From Streptomyces koelreuteriae (lineage in GTDB: Bacteria > Actinomycetota > Actinomycetes > Streptomycetales > Streptomycetaceae): 64,000 nucleotides of DNA. Within the stretch, counting starts at the first letter, position 1; each line of letters starts with the position of its first letter. The stretch lies in contig NZ_CP075896.1 in NCBI RefSeq assembly GCF_018604545.1, forward strand, positions 3,410,001 through 3,474,000, read 5' to 3'. Of the stretch, positions 25,400 through 33,426 are shown piece by piece. Both the position numbers and the translations under genes were made by a program. Below the pieces are notes generated by a model, which was not told the origin of the DNA, ran no database searches, and worked only from the letters and a program-made list of their open reading frames with translations.

Positions 25400-26847
25400 A
25401 GGCCGTACTCCTTCCAGCGACGGTCCACCTTCGCCGCCGTCTCCGGGTCGGACTCCACCATGTCGGGCCAGCCGCCGTCGCGGGTGTAGCCCTCCTCGGG
25501 CCACTTCTTCGTCGCGTCGATGCCCGCCTTGCCGCCCCAGAACTGCTGGTAGGAGGCGTGATCGAGATGGTCGACGGGCCCCTCGACAATCGACAGATCC
25601 CGGGCGTAGTCCGTGTTGCCGAGGGCCCGCCAGGCGACCTCGTGCAGATCGTGGACGTCGCAGTCGGCGTCGACGACCACGATCAGCTTGGTCAGCGACA
25701 TCATGTGCGCGCCCCAGACGGCGTGCATGACCTTCTGCGCGTGCTTCGGGTACTTCTTGTCGATCGAGACGATCGCGCAGTTGTGGAAACCGCCCGCCTC
25801 CGGCAGGTGGTAGTCCACGATGTCCGGGATGATGATCTTCAGCAGCGGCAGGAAGAAGCGTTCCGTCGCGCGGCCCAGCGGCCCGTCCTCCGTCGGAGGG
25901 CGACCCACCACGATCGACTGGAGCAGCGGCCGCTTCCGCATCGTCACGCAGTCGATCTTCAGCGCGGGGAAGGGCTCCTGCGGCGTGTAGAAGCCGGTGT
26001 GGTCGCCGAAGGGCCCCTCGGGCAGCATCTCGCCCGGCTCCAGCCAGCCCTCGATGACGACCTCCGCCTGCGCCGGCACCTGCAGCGGCACGGTCTTGCA
26101 GTCGACCATCTCGATCCGCTTGCCCGCGAGGAACCCGGCGAACAGGTACTCGTCGATGTCCCCGGGCAGCGGGGCCGTGGACGCGTACGTCACGGCGGGC
26201 GGACAGCCGAAGGCGATCGCGACGGGCAGCCGCTCACCCCTGCGCGCCGCCACCTGGTAGTGGTTGCGGCTGTCCTTGTGGATCTGCCAGTGCATGCCGA
26301 TGGTGCGCTTGTCGTGGCGCTGCAGTCGGTACAGCCCGAGATTGCGGACGCCGCTCTCCGGGTCCTTGGTGTGGGTGAGCCCCAGATTGAAGAAGGAGCC
26401 GCCGTCCTTCGGCCAGGTGAACAGCGCCGGGAGCTGGTCGAGGTCGACATCGTCCCCGGTCAGGACGACCTCGTGCACCGGGCCGTCCTTGACCTTCTTC
26501 GGCGGGACGTGGGTCATCGAGCCGAGCTTGCCGAAGGCCTCGCGCACGCCGACGAACCCGTGCGGCAGCTCGGGCTTCAGCAGCCCGCCGATCCGCTCGG
26601 AGATCTCGCCGTACGACTTCAGCTCCAGCGCCTTCAGCAGCCGCCGGTCCGTGCCGAACACGTTCATCGCGAGCGGCATGCCGGACCCGCGCACGTTCTC
26701 GAAGAGCAGCGCGGGGCCGCCGGCCTTCTGCACCCGGTCGACGATCTCCCCGATCTCCAGATACGGGTCCACCTCGGCCTTGATGCGCTTGAGGTCGCCC
26801 TCGCGCTCCAGCGCCCTGAGCAGGGAGCGAAGATCGTCGTAAGCCAT
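25396..26847 (-). CDS. mqnL: UbiD-family prenyl-FMN decarboxylase (MqnL-type)
   Basis: UbiD-like protein of 483 residues, the normal family length. It opens MAYDDLRSLLRALEREGDLK and contains NLGLYRLQRHDKRTIGMHW, EGPFGDHTGFYTP and DCDVHDLHEVAWRALGN, hallmarks of UbiD decarboxylases including the catalytic E-D pair region. It needs prenylated FMN from the UbiX homologue and probably decarboxylates the naphthoate ring in menaquinone synthesis. Start at ATG 26847. It is the first gene of a coupled UbiD-UbiA pair and is divergent from the PLDc_N gene with 67 bp between. Confidence 0.9.
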   Translation of the reverse strand: MAYDDLRSLLRALEREGDLKRIKAEVDPYLEIGEIVDRVQKAGGPALLFENVRGSGMPLAMNVFGTDRRLLKALELKSYGEISERIGGLLKPELPHGFVGVREAFGKLGSMTHVPPKKVKDGPVHEVVLTGDDVDLDQLPALFTWPKDGGSFFNLGLTHTKDPESGVRNLGLYRLQRHDKRTIGMHWQIHKDSRNHYQVAARRGERLPVAIAFGCPPAVTYASTAPLPGDIDEYLFAGFLAGKRIEMVDCKTVPLQVPAQAEVVIEGWLEPGEMLPEGPFGDHTGFYTPQEPFPALKIDCVTMRKRPLLQSIVVGRPPTEDGPLGRATERFFLPLLKIIIPDIVDYHLPEAGGFHNCAIVSIDKKYPKHAQKVMHAVWGAHMMSLTKLIVVVDADCDVHDLHEVAWRALGNTDYARDLSIVEGPVDHLDHASYQQFWGGKAGIDATKKWPEEGYTRDGGWPDMVESDPETAAKVDRRWKEYGL

Positions 26848-26914
26848 GCGGTCCAGTATCCCCGAGCGGCTACCCTGGCCCTGAACCGCCCACCCGCTTT
26901 CGCTGAGAGGCCGC

Positions 26915-27253
26915 ATGCTCCGGGTACTGATGTTCCTCGTGCCGCTGGCGCTGAGCGTGTACGCGTTCATCGACTGCATCAGCACCAAGGACGACGACAT
27001 CCGCCACATGCCCAAGCCGCTGTGGGCACTCCTCGTACTGGTGTTCCCGCTCGTCGGTTCCATCTCCTGGCTCATCGCCGGCAAGAAGCGCCGCCCGGCC
27101 GCCGAAGGCTGGTCCGGCGTCCGAGGCAACCGCTCCCGACAGTGGGTCGCGCCCGACGACAACCCCGACTTCCTGAAGTCCCTCGACGAGGACAAGCCCC
27201 AGGACCGGGACAGGGGCGCCGACCCGGACGACCCCAAGCGCGACGAGTCCTGA
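26915..27253 (+). CDS. PLDc_N-type small membrane protein
   Basis: Protein of 112 residues with two membrane helices (about 2-19 and 33-52) framing a short loop with [18 protein letters not shown], the pattern of the PLDc_N domain (the membrane anchor found at the N-terminus of cardiolipin synthases). Here there is no catalytic phospholipase domain; the rest is a hydrophilic tail rich in Asp, Lys and Arg. Start ATG 26915 follows GAGAGG. Function unknown; common beside menaquinone genes in Streptomyces, from memory. Confidence 0.8.
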   Translation: MLRVLMFLVPLALSVYAFIDCISTKDDDIRHMPKPLWALLVLVFPLVGSISWLIAGKKRRPAAEGWSGVRGNRSRQWVAPDDNPDFLKSLDEDKPQDRDRGADPDDPKRDES

Positions 27254-27267
27254 AGCGGCGCAGTAGG

Positions 27268-27459
27268 TCAGCGGACGGCCGAGAGCAGGGCTGACCAGGC
27301 GGACCGGGTGACGACCAGGACCGGTCCGTCAGGGTTCTTGCTGTCGCGGACGGGGACGGTTTCGGGGAAACCGGGGGCTACTTCGATGCAGTTGCCGCCG
27401 TTGTCGTCGCTGTAGCTGCTCTTGATCCACGTCGCCGCGCTGAGTCCGGTCCTGTTCAT
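27268..27459 (-). CDS. DUF397 protein, second copy
   Basis: Protein of 63 residues with the DUF397 pattern TWIKSSYSDDNGGNCIEVAP ... VRDSKNPDGPVLVV. GGAAGGG lies eight bases upstream of ATG 27459. The ATG overlaps the stop of the other DUF397 gene (ATGA). DUF397 proteins pair with XRE/DUF5753 regulators in Streptomyces and are thought to act as antitoxin-like or regulatory partners (WhiJ/BldB-type systems). The two copies are almost identical in the core, indicating recent duplication. Confidence 0.9.
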   Translation of the reverse strand: MNRTGLSAATWIKSSYSDDNGGNCIEVAPGFPETVPVRDSKNPDGPVLVVTRSAWSALLSAVR

Positions 27460-27677
27460 GCTCGTACCCTTCCAGGCTGGAGCGCGAGGCACGAGGTGAA
27501 TGCCGCCCAGGCTTGGGGGGACACCAACAGCACAGGTCCGTCAGGGGCTTTGCTGTCGCGGACCGGGACGACTTCGGGGAAACCGGGGGCTACTTCGATG
27601 CAGTTGCCCGCGTCGTTTCCGCTGTAGCTGCTCTTGATCCAGGTCGCTGCGACGAGGCTGTCCATCGTTCCGCCCAT
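27456..27677 (-). CDS. DUF397 protein, first copy
   Basis: Protein of 73 residues with TWIKSSYSGNDAGNCIEVAP and VRDSKAPDGPVLLV. ATG 27677 (GGAAG just upstream) or ATG 27665 are both possible. It overlaps the 3' part of the XRE regulator frame by 137 bases in another frame and overlaps the next DUF397 start by four bases. It is expected to act with the XRE regulator encoded upstream. Confidence 0.88.
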   Translation of the reverse strand: MGGTMDSLVAATWIKSSYSGNDAGNCIEVAPGFPEVVPVRDSKAPDGPVLLVSPQAWAAFTSCLALQPGRVRA

Positions 27678-28494
27678 ACGCTTCCATCGCCTCCCTGATC
27701 AATGCGGCTGATTCCGGGGCAGACGGAGCGTCAGCCCTGAGCACATCATAGGCCTGGCACTGTTGGGCGTAGGCGTTCGGATCATTGTTGAAGTAGCCAC
27801 GGCTCAGCGACTCCGAGTAGATCCACTGCTCGCTGTGCGGCAACGTGATCAGAGACATCGAGCTGTTGGGGCGGACGAGGTCGTAGCGATCGGCCGGGGC
27901 TACCTGGATACGGATGTTGGGGCGCTGCCCGAGGCTCAGCAGGTGGGCGCACTGATCACGCATCACGACCGAGGGACCGACGGGACGCAGACAGCTCTCA
28001 TCCAGTACGGCGATGTACAGCGGCCCGTCCGCCGCGAGGAAGCGCTGCTGTCGGCTCAGGCGCGCGCGAACCCGGTCCTCCAGCAGTTCGCCACAGGCCT
28101 TTTGGGAGAGCAGCGCCCTCGCGTAGTCCGCCGACTGAAGCAAGCCCGGCACCACCATGTCCTGGTACTCGTACAGCTTGACCGCGTTCGCATCCATCTC
28201 CGCCCGGCGTTGGAACCAATCAGGATGCTCCACCTGCGGGTACCAGTCGATCCGGCCCCACAACCGCATCAACACCCCACCCGTGGCCAGAAGTTCATCA
28301 CAGCTCTTGGCGAAACCGTCGGTCGGAACCCTCGTCCCCGCCTCCACCCGAGCCACATGCGAACGGTCGCAGGGGATACGCCCCGCCAACCCCTCCTGCG
28401 TGAGCAACGCCGCCTCGCGGAAATGCTTGAGCACCTCCCCGAACACGGCCGCCGTACTCACCCCCGACCCCGCGCTGCCATTCCGTCGACTCAC
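27541..28494 (-). CDS. XRE/DUF5753 regulator (WhiJ-like)
   Basis: DNA-binding protein of 317 residues. The HTH_31-type domain is at about 15-70 (EVLKHFREAALLTQEGLAGR and DRSHVARVEAGTR), followed by a DUF5753 domain (EYQDMVVPGLLQSADYARALL through NNDPNAYAQQCQAYDVLRADA). GTG 28494 has an excellent RBS (GGAGGGGG). The natural end of such proteins is near EAMEAYG; here the frame runs on for about 46 codons (basic, Gln/Arg-rich) across the DUF397 gene, which suggests loss of the original stop by a frameshift. Confidence 0.9.
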   Translation of the reverse strand: MSRRNGSAGSGVSTAAVFGEVLKHFREAALLTQEGLAGRIPCDRSHVARVEAGTRVPTDGFAKSCDELLATGGVLMRLWGRIDWYPQVEHPDWFQRRAEMDANAVKLYEYQDMVVPGLLQSADYARALLSQKACGELLEDRVRARLSRQQRFLAADGPLYIAVLDESCLRPVGPSVVMRDQCAHLLSLGQRPNIRIQVAPADRYDLVRPNSSMSLITLPHSEQWIYSESLSRGYFNNDPNAYAQQCQAYDVLRADAPSAPESAALIREAMEAYGRNDGQPRRSDLDQEQLQRKRRGQLHRSSPRFPRSRPGPRQQSP

Positions 28495-28598
28495 GGCTCC
28501 CCCTCCGTGACAGTGCACCACCCGCACGCCCGAAACATTGATCCGGCCCATTCCCCTGCGCAACGCTCGATACACCCAGAGTTACGGAGGAGCACGAA

Positions 28599-29204
28599 AT
28601 GGAACCGGGATCGCTCGTCTACGACCCCCACACGCACAAGGTCGGCGAGTACCAGGACAAGACCGGGCCGTACGTGATGCTGCGCCCGGTCGGCGGCGGC
28701 CGGGAATGGCAGGCCGACCCGGCTCGGATCAGGCCGGCCACCCCGGAGGAACGGATCAGTGCGGGCGTACGCGCGGCCAACGACCGTTCCAGGGAGGGCA
28801 TCACCTTCGACCCGACCCGACCCCCCGTCCCGGTGCCCGGCTGCGCGACCTGCGAGGAACTCGCCGCCCAGCGGGACAAGGCCCGGGCGGCGTTCGACGG
28901 AAGTGCGGTGACGGACGCGAACGTACTGCTGCGCCAGCACCAGGGCAGGGAGCACGGCGGGGAATCGACAGGGCGCAGACTGTTCCGGTACGTCCCGTAC
29001 ACGATCGTCCAGGACGACTCCGCCCTGCCGGAGTACCAGGCGTACTGCGTCTCCGGGGAGGAGACGGACTGCGGGGCGAGCTCAGGGCCCTGCTCGGCGC
29101 CCGCCGAGGTCGAGGAGTGGCAGCGCAGGCACACCCAGGAGACCAGGCATCTGCGCTACCGCCGCAGCTTCGCGGATTACGCGGTCCTGGAACGGCACGG
29201 CTGA
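28599..29204 (+). CDS. Hypothetical protein with DUF7848-like C-terminus
   Basis: Protein of 201 residues. The N-terminal part (1-60) resembles a small Streptomyces module with DPHTHKVGEYQDKTGPYVML and GREWQADPARIRPATPEER. The C-terminal part (about 130-200) has YCVSGEETDCGASSG and HTQETRHLRYRRSF, resembling the short DUF7848 family often found near XRE/DUF397 genes; the Cys residues (CATC, C..C) could bind metal. GGAGGAG precedes ATG 28599. It is divergent from the XRE gene. Looks like two short families fused; function unknown. Confidence 0.72.
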   Translation: MEPGSLVYDPHTHKVGEYQDKTGPYVMLRPVGGGREWQADPARIRPATPEERISAGVRAANDRSREGITFDPTRPPVPVPGCATCEELAAQRDKARAAFDGSAVTDANVLLRQHQGREHGGESTGRRLFRYVPYTIVQDDSALPEYQAYCVSGEETDCGASSGPCSAPAEVEEWQRRHTQETRHLRYRRSFADYAVLERHG

Positions 29205-29226
29205 CAAGGCCGACCGAGAGCAACTG

Positions 29227-29974
29227 TCGGGGCCGCCCGCTTCTTGTCAGTGTCGTGCTTCCACGAGCCGAGTAAAGGGCGCTCCGCGTCGCCTTCGGCG
29301 ATGGCCCTCCGGGCCACCCTTGACTCACCTCGCTCCAGCACGGGAGAGAAGCGAGCGAGCGGCCCGGAAAGGCGGGTGGCCAGGCCCACCGCCCCTCCAG
29401 CCAGCTACCTGACCACTGGCGAGAGGGAAGCGCGCCCGCGCCTCGCCAGCACGCCGGGCCGCTTAGCGGCGAACGGTGGTGGGGGGGGGAAGGGGGGGAG
29501 CGACCGTCGGTGGGTGGATGAGCAGGGGGCGGGGAGGCTGAAGGTGGTGAGTGGAGCGGTCGGGCCAGCCAACCCCCTCCTCGACCAGCAACTTCCCTCT
29601 CCCCCTTGGCCCATCCGCTCCCAAAGCAGCAATAACGCGCCCTCCGTAACCGGTCCCGGTCCCGGTGCCCCCGCCGACGGCCCCTCCCCACTCCACCCAC
29701 TCCCCCCCCACCCACCCACCACCGTTCGCCGCTAAGCAAACCCGGCGTGCAGGCGAGGCGCGGGGGCGGCCGCTGACGCCGGGGGCGATGCAACGGGGCG
29801 TAGATCGCAGGTTGGGTCTGGCCACCCGCGTTTCCGGGCCGCTCGCTCGCTTCTCTCCCGTGCTGGAACGGCCTGGGTCAAGGGTGACCCGAAGGGTCAT
29901 CGCCGAAGGCGACGCGAAGCGCCCTTGACGCAGGCCGTTCCAGCACGACACTCCAAAGAAGCGGGCGGCCCCGA
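29227..29974. repeat. 748-bp nested inverted repeat between convergent genes
   Basis: No gene is supported in 29205-29988. Left arm 29227-29483 and right arm 29715-29974 are imperfect inverted copies around a 231-bp centre. Perfectly paired blocks include 29227-29245 with 29956-29974 (19 bp), 29335-29370 with 29831-29866 (36 bp) and 29461-29483 with 29715-29737 (23 bp). The right arm contains a smaller palindrome (GGAACGGCCTG..GTCAAGGG matched by CCCTTGAC..CAGGCCGTTCC, about 29867-29943), also partly present in the left arm. It could extrude a very large cruciform or terminate both flanking transcripts. The centre is G-rich on the left, C-rich on the right. Confidence 0.88.
29696..29717 (-). 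other. G-quadruplex motif on the minus strand
   Basis: The plus strand has C-runs at 29696-29698, 29702-29709, 29711-29713 and 29715-29717 with loops of 3, 1 and 1 bases. The minus strand therefore reads as a canonical G3+ quadruplex motif. A second G-rich tract (9 and 7 G-runs, 29481-29498) lies on the plus strand at the other side of the repeat centre. Confidence 0.65.
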
Positions 29975-29988
29975 GAGCACCCTCCAAG

Positions 29989-32496
29989 TCACCCGGGGAG
30001 GAACCCACCCGTCCTCGACGCCCCTGCCACCGACACCTCCCGGGGAGTCCCCTCCGCCACGACCCGGCCTCCTCCGGCCCCGCCCTCCGGACCAAGGTCG
30101 ATCAGCCAGTCGGACGCCCGCATGACATCCACGTTGTGCTCGATGGTGATGACGGAGTGGCCCGCGTCCACCAGTCGCTGCAGCACACCGAGGAGACGAG
30201 CCGTGTCCGCCGCGTGCAAACCCGTTGTCGGCTCGTCGAGGACGTAGAGCGTACGGCCGGCCGACCTGCGCCCCAACTCCTTCGCCAGCTTCAGGCGTTG
30301 GGCCTCGCCGCCGGACAGGGTGGGCGCGGGCTGGCCCAACGGGAGGTAGCCCAGGCCGACATCCGCCATGCGGCGCAACCGGCCGGCCACGGCGGGCACG
30401 TCCCGGAAAACGCCGAGCGCCTCGTCCACCGTCGCCTCCAGTACCTCGGCGATGTCGTGCCCCTCGTACCGGACCCCGAGCACCTCGGGCCGGAAACGCC
30501 GTCCCCGGCAGGCGGGGCACCGTACCTCCACGGCGGGCAGGAAGTGCATGTGGACCGACAGCACCCCGGCGCCCTCACAGCGCTCGCAGCGGCCACCGGC
30601 GGTGTTGAAGGAGAAGTGTCCTGGTGTGAGCGCCCCCTTCGAGCGGGCCGCGAACACCTCACGTATGGGGGTGAAGACCTCGGAGTACGTCGCCGCGTTG
30701 GACCTCGGCAGGCGGCTGACCGGCTCCTGGTCGACCGTGACGATCTTGCCCAGGTGCTCCCAGCCGTCGATGCCGTCGTGCTCACCCGGCTGCTCCCCCG
30801 CCCCGTTGAAGCGGCGGCGGGCGGCCCGGTCCAGGATGTCGAGCAGCAGCGTGGACTTGCCCGACCCGGACGGGCCGGTGACCGTGACCAGCCGGCCCAG
30901 GGGGATCCGTACGGTCAGGTCCTTGAGGTTGTGAGCCCGGGCGCCCCGGATGACCAAGGCCGCCTCACCAACGCCGCCACCCCGCTCGCGCGACACCGGC
31001 GACGCCACCCGGCCCGACAGATACGCCCCGGTCGGTGAGCCCTCCACCCCCGCGACCTCCTCCGGCGTGCCCTCGGCCACGATCCGCCCTCCGTCGCGTC
31101 CCGCCCCCGGGCCGACGTCCACGACCCAGTCCGCCGCCCGCAGCACGTCCAGGTCGTGTTCGATGACGAGCACCGTGTTGCCCAGGTCGCGCAGCCTGCG
31201 CAGGACGCGGACCAGTCGCTCGGTGTCGGACGGATGCAGTCCGATCGTCGGCTCGTCGAGGACGTAGAGGACGCCGGTCAGGCCGGAGCCGAGCAGGGCG
31301 GCCAGTCGTAGCCGCTGGGTCTCGCCTGCGGAGAGGCTGGGTGTGGCCTGGCCGAGGGTGAGGTAGCCGACGCCGACGTCGACCAGGCGGCGCACTCGCT
31401 CCTCCAGGTCGGCGACGACCGGTTCGACGAGGAGCCACTCGTCCCCGTCCGACCGCTCCCGCAGACCGGCCAGCCAGGTGTCGAGGTCGGTCAGGGGAAG
31501 CCGGGCGGCCTCGACGATGGTGTGTCCATGGACGGTCACGGCCCGGCTCTCCGGTCGCAGCCGGGTTCCGCCGCACTCCCCGCAGGGCTGTTTCAGCAGG
31601 CCCTGCTGTTCGGCGCGTTCGCGGTACTCGGGGTCGTCGGCCCTGTCGTTGTAGCGGCGCAGCAGTGCCGTGGCGACCCCTTCGAAGCGGCCTTTCGACA
31701 CGGTCGCCGGTGGATCGGTGTCCGGGAAGTGCCGTCGGAACTCGGGGCTTTCGACGCCGTGGAGCAGCAGGTCCCTCGGAATGTCGCCCAGTTCGTCGAC
31801 GGGTGCGTCCGCGTCGAAGGTGAAGCCGTAGTGGGCGGCGGCGGCCCGCAGTACGGGGAGGCTCCAGTCGGTGTACTTGGTGTTCCAGCCCTTCACCGCG
31901 CCCTGGGCGACCGACTTCCCGCCGTCGACCAGGCGCCGTACGTCGGGCCGGATCACCTCGCCGAGGCCGGTGCACGACGGGCACGCGCCCGCAGGCTTGT
32001 TGAAGGAGAAGGAGCCCATCACCAGCTCGGGCACGCGCATGCCGCAGTGCGGGCAGGGCCGCAGCTCCGCCTCGGCGTCATCGGCGTCCACGTCGCCCTC
32101 GGCGCCCTCGGCGTACGACGGCGGGATGTCCTTCCCGCAGCCGGGGCACGGCCGTACTCCGATGCGCGACCACAGCAGCCGCAGATACGTGAACACCTCG
32201 GTGACCGTGCCGACCGTGGAGCGGGGGCTGCGGTTGGTGTGGTGCTGGTCGACGCTGATGGACGGGGACAGGCCGGTGATCGAGTCGACGGCGGGCTTGC
32301 TGACGAGGCCGGTGACCATGCCCAGCGACTCCAGGTACTGGCGCTGGCCCTCGCGGTGGAGGGTGTCGAAGGCGAGGGTGGACTTGCCGGAACCGGACAG
32401 GCCGGTCAGGACGACCAGCTTGTTCTTCGGGAGGGAGAGGGAGACGTTCCTGAGGTTGTGGAGTCGGGCGCCGGTCACGCGAATGAAGGAGTCCAT
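29989..32496 (-). CDS. UvrA2-like ABC ATPase (drug-resistance type)
   Basis: UvrA-family protein of 835 residues, about 120 shorter than UvrA. It has two Walker A motifs (GLSGSGKS 32-39, GPSGSGKS about 541-548), two ABC signatures ([24 protein letters not shown]), a CPGC..CPHC zinc site and a CERC..CPAC zinc site. The UvrB-interaction region appears missing, as in UvrA2/DrrC-like proteins linked to resistance against DNA-binding drugs. ATG 32496 is used. It is divergent from a MerR regulator with 82 bp between, a context typical of an inducible protection gene. It probably does not replace canonical UvrA. Confidence 0.88.
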   Translation of the reverse strand: MDSFIRVTGARLHNLRNVSLSLPKNKLVVLTGLSGSGKSTLAFDTLHREGQRQYLESLGMVTGLVSKPAVDSITGLSPSISVDQHHTNRSPRSTVGTVTEVFTYLRLLWSRIGVRPCPGCGKDIPPSYAEGAEGDVDADDAEAELRPCPHCGMRVPELVMGSFSFNKPAGACPSCTGLGEVIRPDVRRLVDGGKSVAQGAVKGWNTKYTDWSLPVLRAAAAHYGFTFDADAPVDELGDIPRDLLLHGVESPEFRRHFPDTDPPATVSKGRFEGVATALLRRYNDRADDPEYRERAEQQGLLKQPCGECGGTRLRPESRAVTVHGHTIVEAARLPLTDLDTWLAGLRERSDGDEWLLVEPVVADLEERVRRLVDVGVGYLTLGQATPSLSAGETQRLRLAALLGSGLTGVLYVLDEPTIGLHPSDTERLVRVLRRLRDLGNTVLVIEHDLDVLRAADWVVDVGPGAGRDGGRIVAEGTPEEVAGVEGSPTGAYLSGRVASPVSRERGGGVGEAALVIRGARAHNLKDLTVRIPLGRLVTVTGPSGSGKSTLLLDILDRAARRRFNGAGEQPGEHDGIDGWEHLGKIVTVDQEPVSRLPRSNAATYSEVFTPIREVFAARSKGALTPGHFSFNTAGGRCERCEGAGVLSVHMHFLPAVEVRCPACRGRRFRPEVLGVRYEGHDIAEVLEATVDEALGVFRDVPAVAGRLRRMADVGLGYLPLGQPAPTLSGGEAQRLKLAKELGRRSAGRTLYVLDEPTTGLHAADTARLLGVLQRLVDAGHSVITIEHNVDVMRASDWLIDLGPEGGAGGGRVVAEGTPREVSVAGASRTGGFLPG

Positions 32497-32498
32497 TC

Positions 32499-32525
32499 CT
32501 TCAAGTCTTCCATTGAAGTGCGGTG
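32499..32525. promoter_or_regulatory. Candidate MerR operator upstream of uvrA-like gene
   Basis: CTTCAA-8 bp-TTGAAG (32499-32518) is a 20-bp dyad in the divergent intergenic region, just upstream of the UvrA-like start. The overlapping TTCCATTGAAGTGCGGTG (32508-32525) recurs with 15 of 18 bases identical at 33329-33346, ahead of the condensation-domain gene. Shared control by the MerR protein is inferred. Confidence 0.45.
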
Positions 32526-32578
32526 TTGAGACTTTGGAGCATCCACCCCCCTTGTCTCCTGCCGTAACCTTCAAATCG

Positions 32579-33307
32579 ATGACGAACCAACGCCGTCTCC
32601 GTCCCGTCGACCTCGCCCGGTCGGCCGGTGTCTCGACGCAGCAGATCCGCAACTACGAGGACGCCGGTGTGCTCCCGCCGGCCGCCCGGACCGCGTCCGG
32701 CTACCGCGCCTTCACCGAGGTGCACCGCGCCGCGCTGCTGGCGTACCGGACGCTGATGCGCGGGTACGGGCCGGTCGCGGCGACGCGGATCATGCGGACC
32801 CTGCACGAGGGGGACGCCGCGGGCGCGCTCGCGCTGGTCGACGCCGCGCACGCCGCCCTGCACGAGGAGCGTGTCTCGCTGAGGGCCGCGAGTGAGGCGC
32901 TGGAGTTGCTGGCCGCGGAGCCGCCCGCCCCGCTCCCCCGGTCCGGCGGGCTGCGGATCGGGGAGGTGGCCGCGCTGTTGGGCGTACGGACGTCGGCGCT
33001 GCGGGTGTGGGAGGGGGCCGGGCTGCTCATGCCCCGGCGGGAGCGCGCCACGGGATACCGGCTGTACGAACCGGCGGATGTGCGCGACGCCCGGCTCGTG
33101 CACACCCTGCGCCGCAGTCACTATCTGTTCGATCAGATCCGGCCGGTGCTGGAGGGGTTGCGGAGAGAGGGCAGCAGCGATGCCCTGCGGGCGGCCGTCG
33201 CGGCGCGCGGGGAGGCTCTGACGGCTCGGACCAGGGTGATGATCGAGGGTTCGGGGGCGCTCCACGGCTACCTCGCGTCAACCGAGCGCACCGCCAAGGG
33301 CTCGTAA
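32579..33307 (+). CDS. Double-headed MerR-family regulator
   Basis: Protein of 242 residues with two MerR-type winged helix-turn-helix domains: residues about 7-75 ([36 protein letters not shown]) and 125-195 ([37 protein letters not shown]). MerR proteins normally carry one DNA-binding domain and dimerise; here both may come from one chain. No Cys-rich metal loop is present. ATG 32579 is the first start matching the domain edge. Divergent from the UvrA-like gene, which it probably controls. Confidence 0.88.
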   Translation: MTNQRRLRPVDLARSAGVSTQQIRNYEDAGVLPPAARTASGYRAFTEVHRAALLAYRTLMRGYGPVAATRIMRTLHEGDAAGALALVDAAHAALHEERVSLRAASEALELLAAEPPAPLPRSGGLRIGEVAALLGVRTSALRVWEGAGLLMPRRERATGYRLYEPADVRDARLVHTLRRSHYLFDQIRPVLEGLRREGSSDALRAAVAARGEALTARTRVMIEGSGALHGYLASTERTAKGS

Positions 33308-33328
33308 CGCCGTTCGAGATGCCATCCG

Positions 33329-33346
33329 TTCCATTGAAATGTGGCG
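33329..33346. promoter_or_regulatory. Repeat of the MerR-region motif ahead of condensation-domain gene
   Basis: TTCCATTGAAATGTGGCG matches TTCCATTGAAGTGCGGTG of the uvrA/merR intergenic region at 15 of 18 positions. It lies 81 bp upstream of the condensation-domain start at 33427. Confidence 0.4.
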
Positions 33347-33426
33347 AAAGCCGGTGTCGCCGAGGGCCCGTTCGGCATTCCTTTGGTCGGGTCTATCCCA
33401 CCTGCGAACGGAGACGCCCTGTGCGA

